A stretch of DNA of 37,944 bases, taken from the NCBI GenBank assembly GCA_030949995.1, contig JAUZRY010000019.1:1-37944 (forward strand), in the 5' to 3' direction. Each line of letters starts with the position of its first letter. The stretch's first letter is position 1. This DNA is from Ardenticatenia bacterium. GTDB lineage: Bacteria > Chloroflexota > Anaerolineae > Ardenticatenales > Ardenticatenaceae. Position numbers and translations under genes: made by a program. The notes below the pieces were generated by a model. That model searched no databases and was not told the DNA's origin. It saw only the letters and a program-made list of their open reading frames with translations. Below are positions 8,851-17,607 of this stretch, piece after piece.

Positions 8851-9522
8851 ATGACCGCCCCGGACCGAGAGATCACCGAAGCCATGCAGCGATACGCTGC
8901 TGAGATTTTCCGGCTCCAGCAGGATTGCGAGTTCGTGTCCCCCTCTCTGTTGGAGCTCCACCTGGAGATTTCCCCGCAGGCCGTCTCCCGCATGTTGCGT
9001 CGCATGAGGGACGCGGGCCTGGTGGAGCACGAACCCTACCGAGGCGTTCGGCTGACGCAGGCTGGTGAACAGGTTGCCCTGCCGATCATTCGCCGCCACC
9101 GGTTGGCGGAAGTCTTCCTGGTGGAAGTGATGCGCTTTGGGTGGGAAGAAACCCACGACTTGGCCGATGTCTTCGTGAACGGCCTCAACGCCTACCTGGA
9201 GGAACGCATTGACGAGCTCACAGGCCATCCCGATCGTTGTCCTCACGGGGAGCCCATCCCGACCCCGGACGGGACGATGCCCGTGCTGAACGACGTGTGT
9301 TTGGTGGAATTGGAACCCGGCTGCACGGTACGTATCAGCCGGGTGCGCACCCACGATGTGGAGAAGCTTCGCTACTTGGGGGAGCTAGGACTGAGGCCAG
9401 GGACGGAGTTGGACTTTGTGGCCGCTGCCCCTTTCAACGGCCCTCTCCGCTTGTGCAGAGGGCGGCGGGAAGTGGTGCTGGGGCGTGAGTTGGCCGCCAC
9501 CCTGTGGGTGGAGCCCGTGTAA
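8851..9522 (+). CDS. DtxR/MntR-family metal-dependent regulator
   Basis: Transcriptional repressor of metal uptake, diverging from the iron operon it probably controls. It has 223 residues: a winged helix-turn-helix at about 20-75 (QAVSRMLRRMRDAGLVEHE), a dimerisation/metal domain at about 78-140 (RRHRLAEVFL … CPHGEPIP) and a C-terminal FeoA/SH3-like domain at about 147-223. GAGGA lies just before the ATG. Gapless comparison with the IdeR stretch beginning WEEVH suggests the ancillary metal ligands are kept (His83, Glu87, His102). The primary-site residues Cys102/Glu105/His106 of DtxR correspond here to Asp106, Val109 and Asn110. The family call is secure. The metal sensed is not. It is followed 19 bases later by the GlpX-like gene, probably in one transcript. 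Confidence 0.85.
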   Translation: MTAPDREITEAMQRYAAEIFRLQQDCEFVSPSLLELHLEISPQAVSRMLRRMRDAGLVEHEPYRGVRLTQAGEQVALPIIRRHRLAEVFLVEVMRFGWEETHDLADVFVNGLNAYLEERIDELTGHPDRCPHGEPIPTPDGTMPVLNDVCLVELEPGCTVRISRVRTHDVEKLRYLGELGLRPGTELDFVAAAPFNGPLRLCRGRREVVLGRELAATLWVEPV

Positions 9523-9541
9523 CAGCCGACAAGAAGGGAAG

Positions 9542-10549
9542 ATGGGCCACCAGATCATGACAGAGCGGAACTTGGGCCTCGACTTCGTACGGGCCACCGA
9601 GGCGGCGGCATTGGCTGCCGGACGGCTCATGGGCATGGGGCGGCCCGAAGAGGCGGACCGCGCCGCCACGGAGGCCATGTACCAGGTGCTGAACGCCCTT
9701 GAAGTCCGAGGTAGGGTGGTGGTCGGGGAGGAACAGAAGCTGGGCGCTCCATCGATGTTGAGCACCGGCAGCACCGTCGGCAGGGGAGAGAGCCCCGCTG
9801 TGGACGTGGTTGTCGATCCGATCGACGGCCGGCGCCTAGTGGCCCAAGGCCGACCGGGCGCCATTTCGGTGGTGGCCGTGGCCCCCAAGGGGAACATGTG
9901 GACACCGCGCCCGGCCGTCTACATGGAAAAGCTGGTGGTCGGGCCGCAGGTGGCCCAAGCCCTCGTGCCCGAGTGCCTAGACGCGCCCGTGGCTTGGACG
10001 CTGGCCCTCATTGCCCGCGTCACCCAGAAGGCCGTACGCGATTTGGTGATTTTCGTGTTGGACCGCCGGCGTCACCGCAGTCTCATTCGGGAGATCCGCG
10101 CCACCGGCGCACGGGTGATGCTGCGCATCGACGGGGACGTTGCCGGCGCCGTCATGGCCGCCCTCGGCGACGGCAAAGTGGACGCACTCATGGGCATCGG
10201 CGGCGTGGCCGAAGGGCTCATCGCCGCCTGTGCGGTGAAGGCCTTGGGAGGCGGCATGTTGGGGCGCCTGGCGCCCCAAAGTGAGGCTGAATGGCATGCT
10301 GTCGAGGCCGCCGGGCTCGACATGAAGCGCATCATGCGGTGTGAGGACATGGTCAAGGGGTGCGATCTCTTCTTCGCTGCTACGGGCATTACCGACGGCC
10401 CTCTGTTGGACGGCGTCGTCTACCGGGGCGGATGGGCCGAGACCCACTCTCTCCTGGTGCGATGTGAGACGCGCACCCGCCGCTTCATGCATACACTCCA
10501 TCAGCTTGAGCCGGACAACGGCAACTCCGTTTCCCCATTCGGAGGATAG
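9542..10549 (+). CDS. GlpX-like class II fructose-1,6-bisphosphatase homologue, divergent active site
   Basis: Class II FBPases hydrolyse fructose 1,6-bisphosphate in gluconeogenesis. This 335-residue protein has the GlpX fold markers throughout: EEADRAATEAM, VVVDPIDG, GIGGVAEG, ALGGGMLGRL and ATGITDG. Some metal-site residues differ from E. coli GlpX. The GEGxxDEAPML segment reads GEEQKLGAPSML at 62-73, losing the Asp-Glu pair, and DPLEGT reads DPIDGR. The glutamate in GGxxEG is kept. It may be a relaxed paralogue or act on another sugar bisphosphate. The start chosen is ATG at 9542, preceded closely by AAGGGA; ATG at 9557 is an alternative. It lies directly behind the DtxR-type regulator. 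Confidence 0.75.
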   Translation: MGHQIMTERNLGLDFVRATEAAALAAGRLMGMGRPEEADRAATEAMYQVLNALEVRGRVVVGEEQKLGAPSMLSTGSTVGRGESPAVDVVVDPIDGRRLVAQGRPGAISVVAVAPKGNMWTPRPAVYMEKLVVGPQVAQALVPECLDAPVAWTLALIARVTQKAVRDLVIFVLDRRRHRSLIREIRATGARVMLRIDGDVAGAVMAALGDGKVDALMGIGGVAEGLIAACAVKALGGGMLGRLAPQSEAEWHAVEAAGLDMKRIMRCEDMVKGCDLFFAATGITDGPLLDGVVYRGGWAETHSLLVRCETRTRRFMHTLHQLEPDNGNSVSPFGG

Positions 10550-10605
10550 GAACGAGCTCTGCCGGCCCCCTGTGTCTCCCCTGGTGGCGTTTCACTCACC
10601 TGTTC

Positions 10606-11072
10606 TCAGGGGAGTTGGCGCCACAGGGTGGCCATTTCAATGGCGGCAAGTGCAGCCTCGTAGCCCTTGTTGCCGGCCTTGGTACCTGCCCGTTCAATGG
10701 CCTGCTCAATTGTGTCCGTGGTGATGATGCCGAAGATCAGGGGAAGATCGACCTGCAAGGCTGCACTGGCCACGCCACTGGCCGCCTGGCCGGCCACATA
10801 GTCGAAGTGGGCCGTGGCGCCACGGATAACGGCGCCCAAACAGATGACCACATCGTACTGGCCGCTTCGGGCCAGCCGGTGGGCCACTAAGGGAATTTCA
10901 AATGCCCCGGGCACCCACGCCACGTCCACGTGCTCCTCTCAACGCCGTGGCGTCTCAGCCCGTCCAAGGCGCCTTCCAGCAGTTGCTTGGTGATGAACTC
11001 GTTGAAGCGCGAGATGACAATGGCCACGCGCAAGCCCAACCCGACCAATGTGCCCTCGAACGTTGTGCCCAT
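10606..11072 (-). CDS. ribH: 6,7-dimethyl-8-ribityllumazine synthase, one frameshift
   Basis: Condenses 3,4-dihydroxy-2-butanone 4-phosphate with the ribitylaminouracil to give lumazine, the penultimate riboflavin step. It forms icosahedral or pentameric shells. The N-terminal half ([21 protein letters not shown]) and the C-terminal half ([37 protein letters not shown]) are in different frames, joined near 10934-10940 where one base appears to be missing from a GAG repeat. The catalytic His in TAHFDYV is present. If repaired, the protein is about 155 residues, normal for the family. It is the last gene of the riboflavin operon, about 30 bases after ribBA. Its 3' end is convergent with the GlpX-like gene. 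The break looks like a sequencing error. Confidence 0.9.
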
Positions 11073-11103
11073 CTTGTGCCTCCGCTGCTATGTTGTATGT
11101 CGT

Positions 11104-12324
11104 CTACGTCTCCAAGCCCATGAGGTGACCCAACTTGCGCTGCTTCGTGGCCAAGTAGAAGTGATTTTCCTCGTCTGGCGTCACCACCAGGGGAATACGC
11201 TCGACCACCTCGATGCCGTATTCCTGGAGGGAGGCGATCTTCTGTGGGTTGTTGGTCAGGAGGCGCACGCGGGAAATGCCCAAGTCCGCCAGAATGCGGG
11301 CACAGACGGCGTAGTCGCGCATGTCGGCCGGGAAGCCCAAGCAGGTGTTGGCTTCTACCGTGTCCAACCCCCGGTCCTGGAGGGCGTAGGCTTGAAGCTT
11401 GTGGAGCAGCCCAATACCCCGCCCCTCTTGGCGCATGTAGAGCAACACACCCCGCCCGGAGCCGGCGATGTGGTGCAGGGCCATGTCGAGCTGACTGCCA
11501 CAATCGCAGCGCAGGGAGCTGAAGACATCTCCGGTCAGGCACTCGGAGTGAATGCGCACCAGTACTGGCTCGTCTCCCCGCACGTGGCCGCACACCAGTG
11601 CCAGGTGGGGTGTCTGTGGGGCGGTGCGCTCGTCCTCGTAGGCGTACACGATGAACTCCCCGTGGCGGGTGGGCAAGCGGGTCTCCGCGACCCGGCGAAC
11701 GTGAGCGCGCTCCTGTCGCCTGTGGTAGGCAATCAGGTCGGCAATGGTGACGATCCTGAGACCATGTCGGCGTGCGAAGGCTTCAAGTTGAGGGCGGCGG
11801 GCCATGGAGCCGTCATCGTCCAAGATCTCGCAGATGACGCCACCAGGGCGCAGGCCGGCCAACCTGGTGAGGTCCACTGCTGCCTCGGTGTGGCCGGGGC
11901 GCTCCAGCACGCCCCCGGGACGGGCACGCAGGGGGAAGATGTGGCCTGGCATCACGAAGTCATCCAGGGTGGTCATCGGGTCCACTAAGGCCCGGATAGT
12001 GGTGGCCCGGTCGTGGGCCGAGATGCCCGTTGTTGTGCCCTGCTTGGCGTCCACGGAGATGGTGAAAGCGGTGCCCAAGGGAGCAGTCGTGGCTTGCTCA
12101 GGCACCATCATGGGCAGGCCAAGCGCCTCCACCCGCTCCGGGGGGAGGGCCACGCAGATGAGCCCGCGGCCATATTTGGTCATGAAGTTGATGGCCTGGG
12201 GGGTGACCTTCTCGGCCGCCATGACCAGGTCGCCCTCGTTCTCCCGGTCCTCATCGTCCACTACGATGACCATGTGACCAGCGCGCAGTTCGTTGAGGGC
12301 CTCGTCCACGGTGACAAATGGCAT
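11104..12324 (-). CDS. ribBA: Bifunctional DHBP synthase / GTP cyclohydrolase II
   Basis: Provides both precursors of riboflavin: 3,4-dihydroxy-2-butanone 4-phosphate from ribulose 5-phosphate (N-terminal half) and the pyrimidine from GTP (C-terminal half). It has 406 intact residues, the usual fused length. The RibB half shows DDEDRENEGDL, the acidic metal-binding loop, and GISAHDRATTI. The RibA half has the zinc-binding cysteines in CLTGDVFSSLRCDCG and the catalytic/GTP loop RQEGRGIGLLHK. A good ribosome site (AAGGAGG) precedes the ATG. It lies between ribE and ribH in the FMN-riboswitch-controlled operon. Confidence 0.95.
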   Translation of the reverse strand: MPFVTVDEALNELRAGHMVIVVDDEDRENEGDLVMAAEKVTPQAINFMTKYGRGLICVALPPERVEALGLPMMVPEQATTAPLGTAFTISVDAKQGTTTGISAHDRATTIRALVDPMTTLDDFVMPGHIFPLRARPGGVLERPGHTEAAVDLTRLAGLRPGGVICEILDDDGSMARRPQLEAFARRHGLRIVTIADLIAYHRRQERAHVRRVAETRLPTRHGEFIVYAYEDERTAPQTPHLALVCGHVRGDEPVLVRIHSECLTGDVFSSLRCDCGSQLDMALHHIAGSGRGVLLYMRQEGRGIGLLHKLQAYALQDRGLDTVEANTCLGFPADMRDYAVCARILADLGISRVRLLTNNPQKIASLQEYGIEVVERIPLVVTPDEENHFYLATKQRKLGHLMGLET

Positions 12325-12336
12325 GGGATCCTCCTT

Positions 12337-12954
12337 TCACATCTGCTCCTGCTGCTCGGCGCGCACCTGTGCGGCGAGCAGTTGCTCCACGTACTTGCCC
12401 AGGATATCCGCCTCCAAGTTGACAACTGTGCCCACCTGGTAGGCCCCGGCGATAGTGTGGGCTAAGGTGTGGGGAATGAAGGCCACGCTGAACCCATCTC
12501 CCCAGCGTTCCACCACGGTGAGGCTCACGCCGTCCACGGCGATAAAGCCTTTGGGCACCACGTACTTCATGATCCCCTCGGGGGCGGTGAACTCGACGAT
12601 GGCCGCTTCCCCATCAGGGCGACGTGCGCGAACTGTGCCCACACCGTCCACGTGGCCTTGGACAAAGTGACCGCCGATGCGGTCCCCCAAAGCCAGGCTG
12701 CGTTCCAAGTTCACCTCCTGACCAACCGTGAGCCCTCCTAAGTTTGTGCGCCGGAGCGTCTCCGGCATCACGTCCACGGTGAATTCCGACGCTGTCAGGT
12801 GAGTAACGGTCAAGCACACACCGTTGACGGCCAAGCTGTCGCCTACACGGGTGCCCTCCAAAACCTGTTGGGCGCCGACCGTGAGCACGGTGAGCCCGTC
12901 GCGCGACTCCACGCGGGTGATGTGGCCGACTTCCTCAACAATGCCGCTGAACAT
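12337..12954 (-). CDS. ribE: Riboflavin synthase alpha chain
   Basis: Dismutates two lumazine molecules into riboflavin and the pyrimidine precursor. It has 205 residues with the tandem lumazine-binding repeats expected: repeat 1 begins MFSGIVEEVG and carries SLAVNGVCLTV; repeat 2 has GHFVQGHVDGVG and FIAVDGVSLTV. The start ATG at 12954 is preceded by GGAGG nine bases upstream. An upstream reading frame runs into this gene only because the preceding ribD sequence is frameshifted, so this is not a genuine RibD-RibE fusion. It sits 14 bases after ribD and 12 before ribBA. Confidence 0.95.
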   Translation of the reverse strand: MFSGIVEEVGHITRVESRDGLTVLTVGAQQVLEGTRVGDSLAVNGVCLTVTHLTASEFTVDVMPETLRRTNLGGLTVGQEVNLERSLALGDRIGGHFVQGHVDGVGTVRARRPDGEAAIVEFTAPEGIMKYVVPKGFIAVDGVSLTVVERWGDGFSVAFIPHTLAHTIAGAYQVGTVVNLEADILGKYVEQLLAAQVRAEQQEQM

Positions 12955-12968
12955 GGGAACGTGCCTCC

Positions 12969-14122
12969 TCAAGGGTGTTCGGGGGTGATATTTTCGTCGT
13001 CCCTGACAGGATACCCGATAACCATGAGATCGGGCCCCATGTGCCGGTACTTCAACTGCTCTAAGCGCAGGGCGTGGGCCAGGCGTTCGGCGCCGTGCCC
13101 TCCCACGGGCTGAGGGGCCGAGGCGCCGCCGATAATCAAGGGGGCTATGAAGACCACAACCTTGTCCACGAGCCGCAAGTCCACAAAAGTACCCAACACC
13201 TCGCCGCCCCCCCTCGACGAGGAGCAAGGTGATCTCTCGCTCTCCTAATGCCTTGAGCAGGGCCCCCACGTCCACGCGGCCTCGGGGGTCGGGCGGCAGC
13301 ACGAGCACCTCCACTGCTCGCTCGCGCAGGGCGCGCACGTGGTCTTCTGGCGCCGAAGTGGTGGTGGCCACCAGAGTGCGCCCGGGAAGGGCGGGGTCGA
13401 AGACGCGGGCCGAGAGGGGCACGCGGCCCCGGCTGTCGAGGATAACTCGCAGGGGGTGACGCACGTCCTCCCGGTCGAGGCGTGTGGTGAGCCGAGGGTT
13501 GTCCGCGAGCACGGTGCCGGCGCCTACTAAGATGGCGTCCACTTGGTCCCGCAGTTCGTGGACGTGGCGTCGGGAGGAGGGGCTGGAGATCCAGCGAGCG
13601 TCGCCTGAGCGGGTGGCAATTTTGCCGTCCAAGCTCATGGCGAACTTGGCCACCACAAAGGGCCGACCTGTGGTAATCCAGTGGAGAAATGCCTCGTTGA
13701 GGGCACGAGCCTCTGCCTCGCACGTGCCCACTGAGGTGCGGATGCCGGCGGCCTCCAGTTCGGCACGGCCCTTGCCGGCCACGAGGGGGTTGGGGTCCAG
13801 CATGGCCATGTGGACTTCCGCCACTCCCGCTTCGATGAGGGCTTGCGTGCAGGGCGGCGTGCGGCCGTGATGGCAGCAAGGTTCCAGCGTGACGTAGAGG
13901 GTGGCGCCCCGGGCGGCGTCGCCGGCCTGGCGGAGGGCGTAGATCTCCGCGTGGGGGGCGCCGGCCTTTGGGTGATATCCCTCGCCCATCACGTGACCAC
14001 CTTTCACCAGGACAGCCCCCCACCATCGGGTTAGGGCTGGTGCGCCCCTTGGCCCTGGCGGCCAACTCTAGGGCTCGTTTCATGAAAGCCTCATGTGGAG
14101 TGTTGAGCTTGTGGTTCATCAT
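12969..14122 (-). CDS. ribD: Riboflavin deaminase/reductase, two homopolymer frameshifts
   Basis: Bifunctional enzyme that deaminates the pyrimidine product of GTP cyclohydrolase II and then reduces its ribosyl side chain. The N-terminal deaminase shows HAEIYAL and LEPCCHHGRTPPC, the zinc site. The C-terminal reductase shows KFAMSLDGKIAT, GAGTVLADNPRLT and IGGASAP. Two single-base excesses split the frame: C6 at 14016-14021 (SPNPMVG then AVLVKGG) and C7 at 13207-13213 (LLVEGGG then EVLGTFVDL). Removing one base from each run restores about 383 residues, normal for RibD. The start ATG at 14122 follows GGAG and lies just beyond the riboswitch terminator. It is first in the rib operon. Confidence 0.92.
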
Positions 14123-14136
14123 GTCTCCACCATCAT

Positions 14137-14174
14137 AAAAAAACCCGCCCGGAGAGATATCCCTTCGGGCGGGT
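14137..14174 (-). terminator. Intrinsic terminator of the FMN riboswitch
   Basis: Read on the minus strand, ACCCGCCCG and CGGGCGGGT form a nine-base-pair stem (outer arms 14166-14174 and 14143-14151), directly followed by seven T. It lies between the FMN aptamer and ribD, so it is the expression platform: FMN binding should favour this terminator and stop transcription of the rib operon. Confidence 0.88.
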
Positions 14175-14357
14175 GTGTGGGGGCAAAGGATGGACATCGG
14201 CGACCGCATCTGTGGAAAACAACACAAAACCCCGGGCCAACGGATGGCACCGGGGCCGGGAAAGCACGCGGTCGGCAGCGGCGTGCCCGCCACAGGCGGG
14301 CCAAGCGCCTTTCAGGCGGCCCCTCCTCTTGCTCGAAGGGGCTCGCCCGTCCCGTCA

Positions 14358-14536
14358 CCTTCTCCCATCCGGACTATACCGTCGGCTCCGGCCTCTCACC
14401 GGATCCACCGCTTGCGCGGGTCGCGGGCTCGCCCGGTCAGGTGCCTTCGCCTGCCGGACATACCGCCGGTCGGGAATTGCCGCGAGCGCTGTTGTGGGCG
14501 ACGATGTTGGTACCACGGCTCACCCTGCCCCGAAGG
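14358..14536 (-). promoter_or_regulatory. FMN riboswitch (RFN element)
   Basis: The conserved RFN blocks are read on the minus strand: GGGGCAGGGTGA at the 5' side (about 14535-14520), AATTCCCGACCGGCGGT, then GTGAGAGGCCGGAGCC and finally AGTCCGGATGGGAGAAGG at the 3' side. They sense FMN and control the riboflavin operon. The P2 arm is longer than usual: about 42 bases lie between GGGTGA and AATTCCC where most FMN aptamers have only a few. About 180 bases separate the aptamer from the terminator and hold no gene. The upstream promoter is not obvious in 14537-14665. Confidence 0.93.
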
Positions 14537-14665
14537 TGAACGGTGCTGTGGCGCCGTTGAGCATCACAACACCGGTATGTGGTTGTCAGCCTCTGTTCCT
14601 GGGTTCAGGTCTCGCTTTCAGGCCAGAAAGGTCCTCCTCCGCTCGTCTCTCCCTGGTAGGAGCGC

Positions 14666-15307
14666 TCACGGGCCGCCGTGGGCCCGGCGTTCTCCTTTAC
14701 GAGCTTGCACCATTCGCAGGAAATAGCGGTGGAAGCGCGTGTCGTCGGTGAGCTCCGGGTGGAAGGCTGTGCCCAAGATGTGGTCTTGGCGGACCGCCAC
14801 CACGGTGCCATCGGGGAGCCGGGCCAAAACGTCCACCCCTGGCCCCACGGCCTTCACTACGGGTGCGCGGATGAAGACCGCCCGGAATGGGCGTTGGGCC
14901 TCATCGGGCGGGGACACGTCGGCCAAGGCGGGCACGGGCAGATCGATTTCAAAGCTGTCCACCTGGCGGCCGAAGGCGTTGCGCTCGACGACCACGTTGA
15001 GCGCGCCCAACAGTGGCTGGTCGTATCCACCGATGTCGCGTGCGAGGAAGATCAGCCCGGCACAGGTGCCCCACACGGGATGGCCGGCCGCGATCAGGCG
15101 GCGAATGGGCGCTACCAAGCCGTAGGTGACGGCCAGCCGGCCGATGGTGGTGCTCTCACCGCCCGGGATGATGAGGCCGTCGAGTCCCTCCACGTCGCCA
15201 GACTGGCGCACCTCGCGTGCCTCAACGCCCAGCCGGCCGAGCACCTCGACGTGTTCCCGAAAGTCCCCCTGAAGGGCCAACACGCCAACAGTCGTCACGG
15301 CTACCAT
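14666..15307 (-). CDS. pdxT: Pyridoxal 5'-phosphate synthase glutaminase subunit
   Basis: Class I glutaminase that releases ammonia from glutamine and channels it to PdxS for PLP synthesis. It has 213 residues. The triad is complete: the nucleophile Cys82 in GTCAGL, with His183 and Glu185 in AFHPEL. PGGEST at about 48-53 is the family oxyanion/glutamine motif. The ATG start overlaps the end of pdxS by seven bases, so the two subunits are translationally coupled. This DXP-independent PLP route is typical of Firmicutes, Actinobacteria, Chloroflexi and archaea. Confidence 0.95.
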   Translation of the reverse strand: MVAVTTVGVLALQGDFREHVEVLGRLGVEAREVRQSGDVEGLDGLIIPGGESTTIGRLAVTYGLVAPIRRLIAAGHPVWGTCAGLIFLARDIGGYDQPLLGALNVVVERNAFGRQVDSFEIDLPVPALADVSPPDEAQRPFRAVFIRAPVVKAVGPGVDVLARLPDGTVVAVRQDHILGTAFHPELTDDTRFHRYFLRMVQARKGERRAHGGP

Positions 15308-16194
15308 CCCCGCGTGGCCAGCCGCTCGGCCTCGGCCAGTTGACGCACGTCGAGCCCGGCCATGGCGTCGCCTAGGCCGCGCGAGACGCGCGCGATGACA
15401 TCGGGGTCGTTGTAGTGGGTCGTGGCCTCCACAATGGCCTTGGCCCGCTCGTAGGGATTGCTCGACTTGAAGATGCCACTGCCCACGAAGATGCCGTCGA
15501 CGCCGAGTTGCATCATCAAGGCGGCATCGGCTGGCGTGGCCACGCCTCCGGCCGCGAAGTTGACGACCGGCAGTCGACCTGTCTCGGCCACTTCTTTCAC
15601 CAGCTCGTAGGGCGCTCCGATCTTCTTGGCCTCGGCCATGAGCTCCTCAGGGCGCATGGATTGAAGGCGCCGGATCTCGCCGAGCACAGCTCGCGCGTGG
15701 CGCACGGCTTCGACGATGTTGCCCGTGCCAGCTTCCCCCTTGGTGCGAATCATGGCTGCACCCTCGCCGATGCGGCGCAGGGCTTCCCCCAAGTCCCGAC
15801 ATCCGCAGACGAAGGGCACCTTGAACTGGTGCTTGTCAATGTGGTGCTCCTCGTCGGCCGGGGTGAGCACCTCGCTCTCGTCAATGAAGTCCACGCCCAA
15901 GGCCTCCAACACCTGGGCTTCTACGAAGTGACCGATGCGGCACTTGGCCATCACGGGAATGCTGACTGCCTCCATGATCTCGATGATCTTCTCGGGGTCG
16001 GCCATGCGGGCCACGCCCCCTTGGGCGCGGATGTCGGCGGGCACGCGTTCCAACGCCATTACAGCACAAGCGCCGGCATCCTCGGCAATGCGGGCCTGCT
16101 CGGCGCTGGTGACGTCCATGATGACGCCCCCCTTCAACATCTGGGCCAGCCCTACTTTCACCCGCCATGTGGCGACTTGTTTCTCCTCGGCCAT
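15301..16194 (-). CDS. pdxS: Pyridoxal 5'-phosphate synthase synthase subunit
   Basis: Makes pyridoxal 5'-phosphate from ribose 5-phosphate, glyceraldehyde 3-phosphate and ammonia supplied by PdxT; forms dodecamers that bind twelve PdxT. It has 297 residues, near-identical in length to known PdxS. Asp27 in GGVIMDVT and the Schiff-base Lys84 in [10 protein letters not shown] are present, and the phosphate-loop regions GEAGTGN and [12 protein letters not shown] are intact. GGAGGGGAGG precedes the ATG. The gene starts about 110 bases after a clear promoter. Confidence 0.96.
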   Translation of the reverse strand: MAEEKQVATWRVKVGLAQMLKGGVIMDVTSAEQARIAEDAGACAVMALERVPADIRAQGGVARMADPEKIIEIMEAVSIPVMAKCRIGHFVEAQVLEALGVDFIDESEVLTPADEEHHIDKHQFKVPFVCGCRDLGEALRRIGEGAAMIRTKGEAGTGNIVEAVRHARAVLGEIRRLQSMRPEELMAEAKKIGAPYELVKEVAETGRLPVVNFAAGGVATPADAALMMQLGVDGIFVGSGIFKSSNPYERAKAIVEATTHYNDPDVIARVSRGLGDAMAGLDVRQLAEAERLATRGW

Positions 16195-16311
16195 TGCCTC
16201 CCCTCCACATTGGCTTGTCGGGCGGCGAATTCGGCACCATGTGGTGGCCTTATCCCGCCCGCGCCATATTGTCAGACATCAGATGTTATGATGGATGGTG
16301 CTGGTGGTTCC

Positions 16312-16340
16312 ATTATACCCCAAACTGATCGGGGTGTAAA
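16312..16340 (-). promoter_or_regulatory. Sigma-A/70-type promoter of pdxST
   Basis: On the minus strand TTTACA (-35, 16340-16335), a 17-base spacer and a consensus TATAAT (-10, 16317-16312). Transcription should start near 16305 and give an approximately 110-base leader before pdxS. In that leader CGGGCGG and CCGCCCG (16219-16261) can pair, with the inner palindrome CACCATGTGGTG. No known riboswitch was recognised in it. Confidence 0.8.
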
Positions 16341-16447
16341 GCCCAAAATGGGGATGTGAAGCCGATGAATGCGAGAAGAGCTTGGCAGGAGGGGAAAAGG
16401 TGTCATACTCTGGATGAGTTTCGAGGCCATGAAAGGAGGGAGTGATC

Positions 16448-17368
16448 ATGCTCGACCGCGTTCGCCACCGGCTTCTGTCCGGCGGTGTCGCCGCCTTGCG
16501 CCGGCCCGCACGCCACCTGGTGCTCGTGCTCTCGGGCGCGCTTCTGGCCGCTCTGAGCTATAGCCTCTTTCAGGTGCCCCACAACTTGGCGGCCGGCGGG
16601 CTGAGCGGCGTAGCCATTGTGATCAACCGCTTCACCGGTTGGCCGCCGGGACTGCTCTTCATGGTGATGAACGTGCCCATCTTGGCCTTGGGCTTCCGCT
16701 ACTTGGGGCGTTGGCACTTCCTGGTTTTCACTGTCCTGGCTGTGCTCGTCTTCTCCTTGGGCGTGGACGCCTTCGGCGCTCGCCTGCCCATTTGGCTGGG
16801 GCCTTCCCCGATCACCGGTGATCCCCTGTTGAGCGCCATTTACGCCGGGCTTGTGGGGGGCATGGCCAGCGGTCTCATCTACCGAGCTGGAGGCACACTG
16901 GGGGGCACCGGGGTGATCGGCCGCATTGTCCAGCGGCGCACGGGCATACCTCTCAACCAGGTCTACCTGTACACTGACACCGTGATCATCTTCTCGGCGG
17001 GCCTCGTTTTCGGCTGGGAGACGGCCCTCTACGCTCTTCTCACCCTCTTCCTGAGTGGGTTGGCCTCCGACTTCGTGTTGGAGGGGCCCAGTACAATCCG
17101 TGTGGCCCTGATCATCTCGGACCAACCCGAGCGCCTCGTGCCCGCCCTCATGAAGGGGCTCGACCGGGGCGTCAGCTTCTGGCCCGTCACCGGCGGCTAC
17201 ACGGGCAAGACGCACGCTATGCTCTTCTGCACCCTCTACCGTCCCCAAGTGCAGGAGCTCAAGGAGATCGTCGCCCGTGTGGATCCCGATGCGTTCGTTG
17301 TGATTGGGGACGGCCACCAGGCCCTGGGCAAGGGGTTCAAGCCCTTGGCCAAAGTCGGCTCCGGGTGA
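16448..17368 (+). CDS. YitT family membrane protein (DUF161/DUF2179)
   Basis: Integral membrane protein of unknown biochemical role, widespread in Gram-positive-type bacteria. The first 200 residues hold about five hydrophobic segments with the family pattern (FQVPHNLAAGGLSGVAIVINRFTGWP; GGTLGGTGVIGRI). The C-terminal 90 residues form the cytoplasmic DUF2179 domain (GVSFWPVTGGYTGK, VDPDAFVVIGDGHQALG). The start chosen is ATG at 16448, eight bases after AAAGGAGG (16432-16439); the GTG at 16442 would be too close. That gives 306 residues. It seems monocistronic. The 70 bases before the next promoter hold nothing recognisable. Confidence 0.88.
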   Translation: MLDRVRHRLLSGGVAALRRPARHLVLVLSGALLAALSYSLFQVPHNLAAGGLSGVAIVINRFTGWPPGLLFMVMNVPILALGFRYLGRWHFLVFTVLAVLVFSLGVDAFGARLPIWLGPSPITGDPLLSAIYAGLVGGMASGLIYRAGGTLGGTGVIGRIVQRRTGIPLNQVYLYTDTVIIFSAGLVFGWETALYALLTLFLSGLASDFVLEGPSTIRVALIISDQPERLVPALMKGLDRGVSFWPVTGGYTGKTHAMLFCTLYRPQVQELKEIVARVDPDAFVVIGDGHQALGKGFKPLAKVGSG

Positions 17369-17447
17369 GCTCGGCGCGGAGGAGGAACGGTTCCGGGAGC
17401 ACGCACGGCGGGGGAGGAGGACGCCCCCCGGTCTACCCAATTGTTTG

Positions 17448-17456
17448 TGGTATAAT
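17448..17456 (+). promoter_or_regulatory. Extended -10 promoter element before the M1 peptidase
   Basis: TGGTATAAT: a consensus -10 (17451-17456) with an upstream TGn extension, and no good -35 at the expected distance. It would give a leader of about 145 bases before the peptidase. The leader contains a small hairpin (GGGTC/GACCC near 17512-17525) but no riboswitch family I recognise. Confidence 0.5.
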
Positions 17457-17607
17457 GCGGCTGGCGTCTTCATGGGTCACAACACGCATCGGACAAGGCC
17501 GTGCAACTGGGGTCGCTGGACCCTGAAAGTGGCAACGGTCAGATAGGAACGCGGCGAGGAGGATGGCTTAGTCTGGGCAGGTGAGTGGGTTGAGGAAGGG
17601 GGGAACA

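Noticed and set aside
10576..10614. CTCCCCTG/CAGGGGAG hairpin between the GlpX-like gene and ribH as a terminator
   Set aside because: It overlaps the ribH stop and lacks a T-tract on both strands; too weak to annotate.
12337..14007. An apparent RibD-RibE fusion protein
   Set aside because: The join exists only because a C7 run in ribD shifts the frame. The true ribD C-terminus lies in another frame and ribE has its own start at 12954 with a ribosome site.
17457..17607. A ZTP-type riboswitch before the M1 peptidase, suggested by GGCCGTGCAACTGG and CTGGGCAG
   Set aside because: Only two short and imperfect blocks match, the spacing is wrong and the gene is not a purine or folate gene.
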